Shown: piece after piece, positions 20,793-39,526 of the stretch
Position numbering within the stretch: position 1 is the stretch's first letter
How the letters are laid out: each line of letters starts with the position of its first letter
Source of the DNA: Primula veris
Lineage: Eukaryota > Streptophyta > Magnoliopsida > Ericales > Primulaceae
DNA length: 64,000 nucleotides
Direction of reading: 5' to 3'
Assembly: GCA_963682055.1 (NCBI GenBank)
Contig: OY821749.1
Coordinates: 32,681,631-32,745,630, forward strand
Made by a program: the position numbers and the translations under genes
The notes under the pieces: generated by a model
Database searches by the model: none
What the model saw: the letters and a program-made list of their open reading frames with translations, nothing else
Told to the model about the DNA's origin: nothing

Positions 20793-23700
20793 CTATAACC
20801 ACCGACTTGTTGCTACGTCAGAAGGGTGGACTGGAGGCGGCGTCTTGGAATTTCTATTTCCATTCGTACCTAATAACAAAATTCAATACATAATTAATTT
20901 ATAAAATTTGTTAAGCATGTTTGTTTACAAAGTCTTCTTTGGTGTAACAGATTTGAATGAAGCTCAGGTTTTTTGCCTTTTAATGTAACCGGGTTTCTCT
21001 GGTTTTAGCTTGAAAAGAAAGCTGAACACAGCTTATTCTAAATTCAAAAAGTCATCCACAACCCCAAAATTCAGCCCAAGCTATCATCGGCTCTTTGTGC
21101 TCTTGATTTTCTTAATCGTTCTTAAGAAAGAGATAGCTTTCAAATCACATCATGGCAAAAGGAGTATACCATGCCTTAGTAAAAAATTCAAGGACTCAAA
21201 CTTATAAAAAAGATTGATAAGCTGTAGTTTTCTGCCAATGTGCACTTGCTTTTATGTTTATACGTCCTGTATTCTGGTTCATAAGCTTGAAAAGGTAAAA
21301 ATTTCGATCTGAATGAGCCCAACTTACTTGCTTAAACCAGATAAACAATATAAATCTGAAAAGTTAAAAATTGCAAATTTACTTACATGAGTCAGATTTT
21401 CCTCCGAGAGAAGATCTCCTGGATCTGTCTTGATAAACGCCTGTTAGTGACTGTCTTCTTAATGTCCTAGCAGCCGATGAAACAGGGGACTTTATCGGTG
21501 CTTCAACTACTTTTTTATGGTTCCTGTAATTCAGTATATAAAAAGATTCAGATGATGGTAATTAAGCATTCAATAATGCACATTTACTGTATCACTATTT
21601 TCTCCTATGGTAGTCTATTTTACAAATGATAAACAAACAAGCACTTCCTTTTTCTAATGTGAAAAATACAATTTTTGGCTGTACTTAGATAGTATACGGG
21701 TGCAGTGTGTAGAAGTTTAGTATGTGTAGAAGTTGTAGTATGTGTTGTAAAAGATATTTGTAGTATGTGTTGTAAAAGATGATTTCAAACCTATAGCTTC
21801 TAGCCTTTTCAAACCAAAAAACCAGAAACGCTCAGCTTGTAACCTGGGCAACCAAATGCAGTCAAGTTTTAAGTTCAATAGCTGCAACAAGGCCGGAGAG
21901 TGGTGAACGTAATCTTTTACTAAAAAAACAATAATTTTCTACATAAAAAACATAAAGAAGTATATATTTGTCACATATATTTGTACTTTTGAGTAAAAAA
22001 AGTGCATTGCACCAAACAATCCCAAGGTCTAAATACCTCTTATCCGACCCATTGATCAGCTTCCCAATGGTTGACCTCAATGATTTTCTTATATGCGATG
22101 ATGTTTTCCTATTTGAGCTGCTGTTAACTATACCAGGTGTGCGAGTCTCGGTTAAATACTTTGCTCTACATTGTGTCATGACCCGTGTTGGATTATTAGT
22201 AGTAACCTCCCAAGGCTCGGGGGTTTTAGGAAGTTGATTACTTGCTTTTTTTGTATCACTCTTATTATATATATCTACCACAGGTATGTTACTATTGACA
22301 TGTAACTTTGGTTTGGTAGCCGATTCAGCATCTTGAGGCAAATGAATATTTAAGCTTTTCTGTGGAACAACTCTTGGGTTTTCTATACTCAATCTTCGTG
22401 ATCGAACCTGGACAGGAAGTGGTGTTTGTAAACCACTTTTCTCGGAGATTGCAGGATTTTCTATACTTAATCTTCGTGAACGAGCCTGCACCGGAAGAGG
22501 GGTTTTTGGACCACTTTTTTCTATTTTTGCAGGGTTAATATTTTCAATGCTTAATCTTCGGGGACGTGGAGGTGTACGTTCATTGGTTGGTCCTCTTTTC
22601 ACTGAATTAACTGTTGTGGGATTTTTGGTTGAATTACAATTTTCGATGCTTAGTCTTCGAGGGCGAGGAGGTGTACGATTATTCACTGCTAGTGGGGACC
22701 TTATTTCCTTTTGCCCTGTTTGTGCTTCTTTAATACGTAGCGCTTTCTTAAGACTTTCGACCTACATTTATGTACAAGTAAATTAAAATGTTAAGGCACA
22801 CTTGGATGTATTTGAGTTCACAAAGTTGGCTAAAGTGGTAAAATACGAAAATATTAAACTTAGGCCTTGTTTGGTTACTGATTTTAAGCTCAGTCTTTTG
22901 CTTCTTTGTTTAAAAAAACTATGAACTTGGTTGATCAGCATAACAGACTTTATGGCTTTTCAGAAAGCTAGAAGCTTTAAGCAGGATGAACTTAAATTTT
23001 CTGAACCTTAAGAGATTTAATTTTACTTCTCTGCAGACTATTTCTCCTCATAAATTCATTTAATTTAGTAAAATGATGTCAACCAGCTGTCCGTGTCATG
23101 TAACATAAAGGTATTTTCACAATTCAATATTACCTGTTCCTTAAGAGCCAATACTTCAGTGCTCTCCTTGTTCATGGTAGCTTGGCCAAGTTCAACCGTT
23201 GAGACCCTTTGAGAAAACTTCAGCGTACTAACTGTTTCCCCAAAAGAATCCGCTTCTGGGCTCATATGAGCAAACATCAACGTCTTCGCATGTCCTCCTA
23301 TGAAACATATATATACCTGTTCTATTAGTATATGCATTTGCCAAATCACTATGAGTAAACCTACCCTCTACCATCCTGATCCGAGTATTATGTTTAGTAT
23401 TATGTACTACACGACATATCCATACATGTATACTTTATTCAGTGTATGCCAAATCATCACTACCAAGGGTTCATTATCATGCGTTCATTAACCTTAGCAT
23501 CATTTCATACACGACATATACATGCAACCTTTGGTCATGTACTTTATTCCAACATCACTACTATGTGATTATCATATTTAATACCGTATATTATCATTTA
23601 GTACTCTAAATTATCACGCAAAAATATTTTGGCCCCATCTACTATAACATAAGTATTGTACTCCAAATCATCAACTCTATGGGTTTATCTAGTACTCTAT

Positions 23701-26700
23701 ACTATTGCGCAGCACTGACTGAGTTTAGTGTAAAGCACAACACTAGAATAGTGTTTTTGGCAAATTTTGTTCAAATCTGTCAAATAAATGGATGGATATC
23801 CTCCAAATATTGTTAAAATGACAGAAATACTCGATTGAGTGGCTTCCTTCCAATACCACCGATTATATCTAATTATATACCTAGTATTACCATTTTTAGA
23901 AATTTAGTACCCTGCACTACTGTTTTTTGGTTAAGTTGGTACAAATCTGTCAGTTAATCAAAGAAGAATCTCCAAATAGTTTTAGATATGACAGAAGCTT
24001 GAATCACAATTATCATCCAAAACCTATTATGGATACGTATGATATAACTTGAGGGCCTCGTTTGGTCTTAGATAACAAGATCAGCCTCATAAAGAGAAAA
24101 TACTTTTGAGCCAGTTTGGTAAAAAATAACCTTCACGGAACATAAACCTCCAACTTGGTAAAAGAGAGAAAATACTAAATAGGATACTAACCTAAAGAGT
24201 TCTGTAAGAGTAAAGTGAGCTTGCTGTTTCTATAAGGAATGTGAGAATTCTTTTGAGCCAAAGCTGTGATCACATCTCCCAAACAAGAGAGAGATTTATT
24301 TATATATTGTGCTTCTTTAAGACTGTCCCCAGTAACTTCAGACTTATCAACTCGCTCGCTACCAGCCAAGTCCACCAAATGCAGGCAACTATGAAGGGTA
24401 CTCCCGGAAATATCTTTACCATGGACATGTACAGTCAAAATACTGCAAAATACAATTAAAACGGAAAAAATATCAGGTGGCGGAGCCAGGATCAGTATAT
24501 GGGGAGGGCTAAATAGCTATTTTTTGTTAAAAAAAAATTTGCACTGTAAAAAATTATTTCCCGAAAATATTGGGGGGTGGGGGTACTGTAGCCTGCCCGC
24601 CCTCCCTAGCTCCGCCCCTGTCAGTGCGTAAAAAAAAAAAATGAAGAACATGTTCTAATTTAAGTTTTGAATTCAAAGGCAATTCTTTTTTAGGTGATAG
24701 ATTTTGTACTTATTTCTCATGAAATTAATAGTTGGCCGCAGATCCTCAGCTCGATCTTTTGTTTAAGACTATAATACATTTGCTACCTCCTTAAAAGAAA
24801 TAGACTTTTTTGCTCTCTGGCCTGAATAAGCTAGAAGATTAATGAATCCCAAGCTGTTTCTCAACCTCAAGAAACTTCATCTGATTACTTAAACTGTATC
24901 CAAATAAGGTTCTGATTCTCCTGAAAAAGCTAGAAGCTGAATGAACCCTTGGTGTTTTATTAGTCTTAAAGAGCTTCATCTTATTTACTTAAATTGCATC
25001 CAATTAAGGTTTTGAAAAATCTAGAAGCTGAATGAACCCTAGGTGTTTTCTCAATCTTAATAAGGTCCGTCTTATTTACTTAAATCGCAGCCAAATAATT
25101 CCCAATTAGTGGATTACATACTGTATGCTAATCCAAAAGTCAGTTTATTGAAGTGTATTCCCACCTAAAGTAAAATAGCTGACTGAATAGGATGCTAGTC
25201 AAAATTCAGTCAATCAAACTGTATTTCCATGAGAAGTGAAATCATAGCGAACAGTATGCCAAAACGGTACCAAATCATTGAAGTGTTTCCTAGTGAGCAG
25301 TACCACTAAATGGAATTAAGTGTAGGATATGTAAGTTAATTGTAATTTTGTATTCAATTCTACCTGTGAGAGCGACTGCTTCTGTGATTAATGGCAGTGG
25401 AGCAAACAGCACGATTTGTCTCTCCTAATTTCATTAAATTAATAACATCGTCGGTATTGTTTACGCTTTGCATCACAGCATCTGGTAGGCTCAGACCATT
25501 CTCGCTAGCACAACTCCGAATTTCTAACCTGTTGGAACAAATTATTTTAGCCATGTTTTTGACATTTTTTTGAAAGTTCTTCCATGCTTTTATATACTGC
25601 AATAACAGATTACCTTGAGGAAGAAGAATCTTGTGCGAGGAGATCTCGCACTTGCTCGTTATATATCTCAACCATCTGAACATGGATTTCGTATTTTACA
25701 ATATCTTTTCTTGTATTAGAAAGTTGAAAAAGATCATCTAGAGCATAGTAGTTGATCCCCGTCTTCCTATTTGATCCAGCTGAAGGACCACACTGAAAAA
25801 GAACAAGAATAATGATGTGATGGCAACAAAATATGAAAGATAAACTAACAATACTCAAACGAAATGGCTAATAAAAGAAAACCAACAGATCCACTACTTT
25901 GGTGTCACAATCCCATTAATAGAAATCTATCACAACATCACTCACTACCTAATTTCGAGAATGCCACAGATTCGATAGCCAAAATAATGTTATATGTTAT
26001 AAGTGGAGAAAAATTATCTTACCATAGTATATGTTTTGCCAGATCCAGTTTGACCATAAGCAAAAATACATACATTGTATCCGTCCATCACCGACCTAAT
26101 CAATGGCTGAGTATCCTTAAATACTTCCTCTGAACAAGTTTGAAAAGAACCATGATCATTTTATTATTTTCAAGTTAAGGGGATATATTAGAGCTCATGA
26201 AATGAGAACCTAATAATTATCTGTTTCTTACCTTGAGTAGCAGTTGGACCAAAAACATGATTAAACTGAAACGATTTTCTTCCATCTTTTTGTGTTCTTG
26301 ATGGATCCGAAATAATTAAAGTGCCATCCTCTCCAATAAAATCCACCACGTTTTTCGCTTCAACACAGAATGATGGTCTTATTCTGCAGTATACGCGAAT
26401 ATTTCCTAAAAGAAAGTTCACCAAAGTGGCGTCAATACAAATTTAAAGATGAACAAGCTACAGAAAATACCAAAAAAAAACATATTTTAGGTAACAACTA
26501 ACCTTTTAGATCTTGAACCATGTTATACAAGTTCCTGTTCTCTTTGACAACCTTGTGATAATCATGAGCAGCAGATGATAGTTTCTGTACTTGGTTGCCT
26601 GTAGTTATTTAAATAGTTTATAATTGACAACCTCAAACAACTCCAATTTTTTGACATGCTTAGGTAGTACTTATATTTGCTGGCTTATGTAAACAAAATT

Positions 26701-29215
26701 CTTTTAAATCACTGTTACCTAATTGTTTTAGGTCTCTCTGTAGCTGAATTTTTAAGGCTTCAAAATCCTGCTTCGTTGTCGATAACAATTCCTTGAGATT
26801 CTGTAGAAATATTCCGTGTAAAACAGCTATACAGGTAAAAAAAAAGAAGGAAATAACACAAAGAAATAGCAAATGGGCAAAGAAAGCTTACCAAGAGTTC
26901 CTTCTCTTGCACTTTAAATATAGTTCGGTGACGGCAATTTCCATTGCTTCCACAAGCTCTGCAACACTGTAAAGAACATAATGTTTTTGTTAAGTGTAAG
27001 GGGCCTGAGTGCTATATATAAAAAAGAGCGCAAGTTGGTTTACAATTTTCATGTTGTTGTAATTTACTACTTTACATTTGTTTCTATTTCTTTCTCTTAG
27101 CTGTTTAAAGCTTATTCAGCAATACCAACGATAACGAATCTCAGCTATTAATAAATAAACAGTGTAGAGGTTCATTAGAGAAGTTAATACAGTATCTTGC
27201 ATTGACATCAAAACTGGTATATTTGTTCTCTTGATGTTTTATATGCTTTCAATATAAATCCATTTATAGTTTCTTTGCCATGGTTTTCACCTTACAGCTT
27301 CTCAAGGTCATTTAATAAAGAAATTGCGAGAGAGCAAAGTTAAGGATGATTCAGCAGCATTTAAGGCTTCAAGGCGGATAAACAATCAACCATAGTTATA
27401 ATATATCACCTTCTGGCTGATATTTTAAGCGAAATTTACCTTACTATTCGTTGCAGAAATAGGTGTTGATGTTAAAGAAGCAGATTCCGAATCCCCACCA
27501 AGAATATCTTTGAAGAAAGATTTGACCTGTAATTGAAAATAAGGGTATGAAATCATTAGTAGTCACGCTAAAGAAAGGAAGCTATAGCCAACTATAAAGA
27601 ATCAGCCATACAGGTAATTCAATGTAAGATTATGATAAATCCCTCAACAGCTTCATACCTCAGGTTTATTAGCTTCATCTACACAATTTGACATGATCCA
27701 ACTGAGTACTTTCACTGGATCCTACAACGTAATATAGTCAATTCTAGATTTTCTCAAAGTGTTTAAGTTGAAGAACATAATATATATCTGAAGTATAAAA
27801 GTTCACCTGAGAGCCATTACGGAAGCTAGCTAAAACATTATCATCTATATTTTCCTTTGAGCCAACCATTAAATCACAAATAGACTTGGCAATTAAATCT
27901 GCAAATAGAACTATAAATCAGGTTCTATTTGAAAACCATCAAACTTTTGCTTTCCAAAAAAAGAAGAACAGACGAACCTTCAAGTTTCTGAGTATCTGAA
28001 TCAGTTTGTTGTTGGCTATCGCAGAATTTCGGCATTTCCAATTTCCTATAAGTATCTGACTGACTTGCCCCAGAACCTTGCATTTGAAATTTATTAGCAG
28101 AATGCAAAGCTAATGGAGACCTTGGGGGCTTGAATGTTCCATTCCCTCTGCTAGTTTTTGTCCATTCATAGTATGCTTTTAGAGCTAATATGCAATCCAC
28201 CACTTTTGCCGACGATCCAACTTCCACATTATCCTATTCATATCATAAATTTGGCTATTAAATTTAAACTGCTAATACGATATGAAAAATAAAATCAGCA
28301 TAGATGATGTTAAATATTTACCCTTTCAAGATCACATGCTTCGAATGCCGGTATCTTTAATTCTTCAACTATCACTAAAAAATTTCGAATATTTTCGAAA
28401 TACTGATAAGCAGGCAGTGGCTGAGAATCCCATGTGGCGAAAGATGATGGTCTCTGGATTTCAACTACCTAATGAGTAGGTTTGGATTAGACCAAATCTA
28501 GTAATTCTAAAACGACAAAAACTAAGAAATTAATGCAACCAAAATTCACCCAAAAGACTGAGTGGACATCAAACATGTATACAGAGTAAGTTGAATTTTC
28601 AGGAACATAAATACAGACAACTAAAGACATTTAATTAACAGTGATACAAGAATCTAACTGACAAGAAATAAGTCCACGCGAATATACGTTAAGATATAGC
28701 AGTATTAAAGATTAGTTATAGTACCTTGGGGACAGATCCTGGTTTAATCTTATTAATCGCATTGCATAGGATTAAGCCATTTCTTAAGGAAGAAATGAAT
28801 TCGGTTTCTGTTGGTTGTTTCGATATATCAAGTGGCCCGACTAAAGTATCGAGCCATTCCATAGCTTGATATCTTCTCCAAGCTGAAAGCATATTATAAA
28901 AGAAGAAAGAGAAGATTATCCAAACAATTCCAATTATGCATAACCATCTACAGCAGCAGAAGAGTTCTTCATATTCACTTAAAATTACTCAAGGACCAAA
29001 GAAAAACCTAATTATCAGAAATATATATAGAAAATTTTTTTCCGGGTAAAAAGAAGAATAATTAAGGCGTTAAATTCCTTTGTTTATTCTTATAAAAAAC
29101 TAAAAAAATTAAATGAACTTGGGAAAACAGGAAGTTGGGAAAACGAACCTGCTTCTTCGGCTCTTCTTGAAGCCAATTTGTCGTCATGTCTCTCTCTTCT
29201 CAATGGACCCTCCAT
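20793..29215 (-). CDS. Kinesin-14 with N-terminal calponin-homology domain
   Basis: Nineteen coding exons, about 1,033 residues if the exon-6 frame is resolved. Exons: 29215-29149, 28882-28725, 28468-28322, 28233-27978, 27898-27807, 27722-27659, 27526-27440, 26966-26892, 26800-26719, 26598-26503, 26405-26232, 26129-26023, 25792-25614, 25528-25364, 24442-24192, 23297-23134, 22761-22037, 21523-21387, 20869-20793. Kinesin-14s are generally minus-end-directed microtubule motors; plant members with a CH domain can also bind actin. All exon phases agree except at exon 6, where one extra base is seen. The closest relative I recall is Arabidopsis At3g10310, the neighbour of a GT61 and a TFIIB gene there too. 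Cargo and function are not deducible. Confidence 0.88.
22037..22761 (-). other. Kinesin exon 17: tail with four RRLSIEN motifs
   Basis: A 725-bp exon encodes a low-complexity basic tail. Four copies of RRLSIEN occur (plus-strand span 22378-22659): two after RTPPRP and two after TPLPVQ-x-RS. The repeats look like two successive duplications, first of the motif and then of each flanking type. R-R-x-S is a classic basophilic kinase consensus, so regulation by phosphorylation is plausible but unproven. Exons 18-19 add another Ser/Arg-rich stretch ([17 protein letters not shown]) and end at TAG. Confidence 0.85.
22864..23010. mobile_element. Tourist-like MITE remnant in kinesin intron
   Basis: One terminus, GGCCTTGTTTGGTTACTGA after TTA, and an interior with GATCAGCATAA and AGCTAGAAGCTTTAAG shared with complete copies in the ABCA1 introns. 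The other terminus is missing. Confidence 0.55.
24474..24620. mobile_element. hAT-like MITE in kinesin intron
   Basis: Terminal inverted repeats CAGGTGGCGGAGCCAGGA and TAGCTCCGCCCCTG delimit 147 bp. The interior is AT-rich with GC-rich shoulders and no coding capacity. The CAGGGGCGGAGC-type end is widespread in plant hAT MITEs. It lies just downstream (minus sense: upstream) of exon 15 and does not touch the splice site. Confidence 0.7.
24821..25103. repeat. Three-unit tandem repeat, period about 95 bp
   Basis: Units start at about 24821, 24920 and 25013. Each carries CTAGAAGCTGAATGAACCC, GGTGTTTT-TCAATCTTAA and TTACTTAAATTGCATCCAA with modest divergence. The unit is built from interior Tourist-like MITE sequence. 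It lies in the intron between the switch I and switch II exons. Confidence 0.7.
28322..29215 (-). other. Kinesin exons 1-3: CH domain
   Basis: Exons 1-3 encode 124 residues. After a basic start ([12 protein letters not shown]) come [37 protein letters not shown] and [17 protein letters not shown], the order and spacing of a calponin-homology fold. Such domains bind actin in several plant kinesins of this class. The N-terminal position with a central motor is typical of the plant-specific KIN-14 CH group. Confidence 0.85.
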
Positions 29216-29993
29216 TGATTAAGCCCAAATCTTACCCCTATCAATCCATTAAACAAAACAATAAAAAAACTATCACCTTTACATGATTACATCTTGTATC
29301 TCAGTATGCGATAAAACGCAATTAATTGCACACCAATTACTGTAGTTGATTAGAATCATACAAAAATCTTCCTGAGTTAATTCAATTACCAAGAATGGAT
29401 CTTTTTTAAAACCCGAATCTGTAAATCTTGTATCCAGACCAAATACATACAAAAACTGCAATTAATAAAAAGATTATCATATACCCATGTGACATTACAT
29501 AATTATATCTATACAGTCATACAAAGAACATTATAATCAAGAAAATATTCCAAGATCTTGTTGTATTAATTCATTTACCAATCTGGATTTTAAAAAAAAA
29601 ACAAAAAAACCTAATATCCATTACTCAATATCATCTCATATCTACTTGATTTACGCTATTGATTTCGAACCAATTTAGGATTCAATTTTCCTTATATATA
29701 TATATATATATATACATGAACATACCCAATATTACATACATGCACACATTCATACAAATACATATACATATATATATAGATAGAGAGAAAAACTTTAAAA
29801 GTTAAAACCCTAATTTGTATATTTTGTATAAAAAAAATTCAAAACTTGTACTAATTAAAGATACCCAGGTACCCATATACATCTATATATATATATATAT
29901 ATATATATTTATGCATATGTATTTATATATAAATATACATACATGTATGTATAGACATAGATACTTTAAAACCCTAATTTGTATACTTTGTAT

Positions 29994-30060
29994 AAAACAA
30001 AAACTAAAACAAAAACAAAAACAAAAACAAAAACAAAAGCTAAAACAAAAGCTAAAGCTA
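29994..30060. repeat. (AAAAAC)n microsatellite
   Basis: About ten imperfect copies of a 6-bp unit, changing to AAAGCT-type units at the right. It creates spurious Lys/Gln-rich and Phe/Cys-rich open frames on the two strands. Confidence 0.9.
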
Positions 30061-30460
30061 AATTTGTACACTGATTAAAGATACTCAGGTACCCTTATGA
30101 AAAAATAGTATAATTTATATAAACATACCGAAACTTTTTTAAGCCGAGTTTGAGCTCTCGAAAACGAGAGAGAGAGAGAGAGATAATCAATGAAAGAGAT
30201 TTTATTAGAAAAAGAAATCAGAAAGTGAGATTTCTAAGAATCAGCTGAAAGTGAAAAATAAAGAAATGGTTTTTAGGTTTTATTTAAAAAACCGAGCCTC
30301 AGGTTCGGATAAATGTAACGTTGTTCCGAGCCTATATTCAAATTTTTAGGAAATTTGAGATCCTGGCCCTTTATTTTTATTTAGTTATTATTTCATCTCA
30401 GCCGTTCGTTTTATTATGTTCATTCTATCTCGTTTTTTTTTAAAATTTGTTTTTATGTTT

Positions 30461-31131
30461 ACTAAATTAGCATGTTACTGATAAAAGTGCGGTTTTGCTA
30501 ACGAGTGTTCCGGGTCATTGTTTAACCAAGTAAATAGTTTTTTAAATTCAAGTTTTTGTTTTTATTTAATATTTTGTTTTATATTAATAAAACTGAATAG
30601 AGTAAAATTATTATATGAGAGTTTAAGATAAACAGGCAACAAACTGCGCCGCTAGTCCTATTTGAATAGCAAATCCTAACATTTTAAAGACAAATTCAGC
30701 CGAACCTGCAGTCAACACATTTTTGTTAATAATTTTCTGCACTCCCCATACATTCCGGCTGTTAAGATTTTGAAGCTTATTTTACATTTTCTTTTGTTAT
30801 GTTACTAAATTAGCATGTTACCGATAAAAGTGCAGTTTTGCTAACGAGTGTTCCGGGTCATTGTTTAACCAAGTAAATAGTTTTCCAAATTCAAGTTTTT
30901 ATTTTTATTTAATATTTTGTTTATATTAATAAAACCGAGTAGAGTAAAATTATTACATACGAGTTTGAGATAAACGGACAACAAACTACACCGCTGATGC
31001 TCTTTGAATAACAAATCATAACCTTCTAAACACATATTCAGCCGGACCTGCAACACATTTGTTTTTATAACTTTCTGATCTCCATACATTTTGGCTACTA
31101 AGATTTTGAAGCTTATTTTACATTTCTTTTG
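30461..31131. repeat. Two-copy tandem duplication, unit about 335 bp
   Basis: Copy 1 (about 30461-30800) and copy 2 (about 30803-31131) run in the same direction and align end to end. Both begin with ACTAAATTAGCATGTTAC, continue with GCTAACGAGTGTTCCGGG, and end with AAGATTTTGAAGCTTATTTT. Divergence looks like roughly one base in ten. It lies about 1.2-1.9 kb upstream of the kinesin ATG. No coding capacity. Confidence 0.85.
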
Positions 31132-32434
31132 TTTGTTTTGCTGTAGATTTGGCTTATTTAAGGCTGAGAAAAGAAGAGTTCATTTGGCTTAAAAATCTTA
31201 CACACACACACACACAACCACCAAACCAAAACCCCAAACCACCACGTACATATACGAATATGGTTGCATTTATACTATAACATTGTTGTTCGATCAAAAT
31301 TGTCATTAATGAATTACTATAAATAAAATATTAAACAAATAAAATATATTATTAACCAATGATACAAATCATTTGCTAGCTTTACCTTTACCCTGGGATT
31401 AAATGATGAAATAGAGTTTTATACCAGTTCTTTCAGCAAAATTTTGTACCATAAAACTGTAATAATTTATTATTATCTTCATTAATGGGAACAACAACCT
31501 GAATTTCATAAAGTTATAATAGCGCACTGCATGATATTATTATGTAATCAATTATTGTGCAAAAAAGTGATGTTATCATAAATAATTTGATAATATTGTT
31601 TCCAAGAAAGAAAAACAACTAGCAGACATAAAAAAAGGTGTCTGCCAAAATGAGTAAATTCAGGAGATTATGAGCGTTATTATTGGTAGAAGCCTTTTTT
31701 TGGTCTCTTTTGAAAACAATCGAGGAATTTCTATACCTTTGACCTTAATTACTACCAGCTTTTTTCCAACAAAGTACTACTAAATTTTGAAATCAAACAC
31801 ATCATGCAAAATTGCAAACATCATTGACAAACTCTTCACCTTGGTTGATCTTTATTTCTATTACTCTGAATGAGTATAGACATCCCGTTTGGTAACTGAA
31901 CCGTGAACAATAGATGCGTAGTTACGCATTGGTTCAAGAAAAACACGATGTTGTACTGGAATATAAAAATACTACCAATAGATTTGTATAACGAGGTAAA
32001 CCAATATCATTGTGCTGGTTCAGCCTTTTCTCTCGTCTTGATTGATACACAGTAACTACAAGTCGGATTAAGATTAAAACGTGTTTCAATGTCAGCTATA
32101 GAGTGGCATTCCTCAAGTTTGTCATAGAGATACAATAAAAACAACGCGTCCTTTGAGAAACTACTTTCAGTTGCACATAAATCGACCCAAAAATAGATGT
32201 TTAAATTTGATTTAACGATTTGTAAATTACAATTGGGATGTGTAATGATCCATTCCAAACTCAAAATGAGAGTAATTTTGGGTAAGTTGAACCCATACAA
32301 GGGGCAAATATATAAAATACATGAAATTATTGCTCAAAGCCCTTTGTATAGGAAAAAAACTGTATCAATAGAGGGATGGAACCAGGCTCTTCAACTTATT
32401 GTGAGGAGGGCAAGAATAATAACAGCAAACAAAC

Positions 32435-39526
<7,092 letters not shown>

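Larger units (their letters stand above)
23134..26405 (-). other. Kinesin exons 11-16: motor domain
   Basis: Starts at [11 protein letters not shown], preceded by a coiled-coil neck ([20 protein letters not shown] and following), as usual for internal or C-terminal motors. The P-loop is [13 protein letters not shown] (about residues 456-468). Switch [10 protein letters not shown], spans the exon 14/15 junction. Switch II is [13 protein letters not shown]. The microtubule-binding helix follows as [13 protein letters not shown] with [18 protein letters not shown]. All nucleotide-binding residues are present, so the motor looks catalytically competent. Confidence 0.92.
29216..32434. other. Kinesin 5' flank and NTRC 3' flank
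   Basis: Both genes are on the minus strand, so this 3.2-kb interval holds the kinesin 5' UTR and promoter and the NTRC 3' UTR. It contains TA runs at 29690-29714 and 29882-29908, an (AAAAAC)n run, a GA run near 30165, a tandem duplication at 30461-31131 and a CA run near 31200. No further gene is supported; 31230-32430 is featureless AT-rich sequence. Confidence 0.6.

Noticed and set aside
21010..21207. Plus-strand frame near the kinesin 3' end
   Set aside because: Lies in an intron of the minus-strand gene, with no homology and no conserved features.
27659..27722. Calling the kinesin a pseudogene
   Set aside because: Only one single-base conflict among 19 exons, and all motor motifs are intact. 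An assembly error or annotation issue is equally likely.
29815..30078. Lys/Gln-rich and Phe/Cys-rich frames on both strands
   Set aside because: Products of (TA)n and (AAAAAC)n microsatellites.
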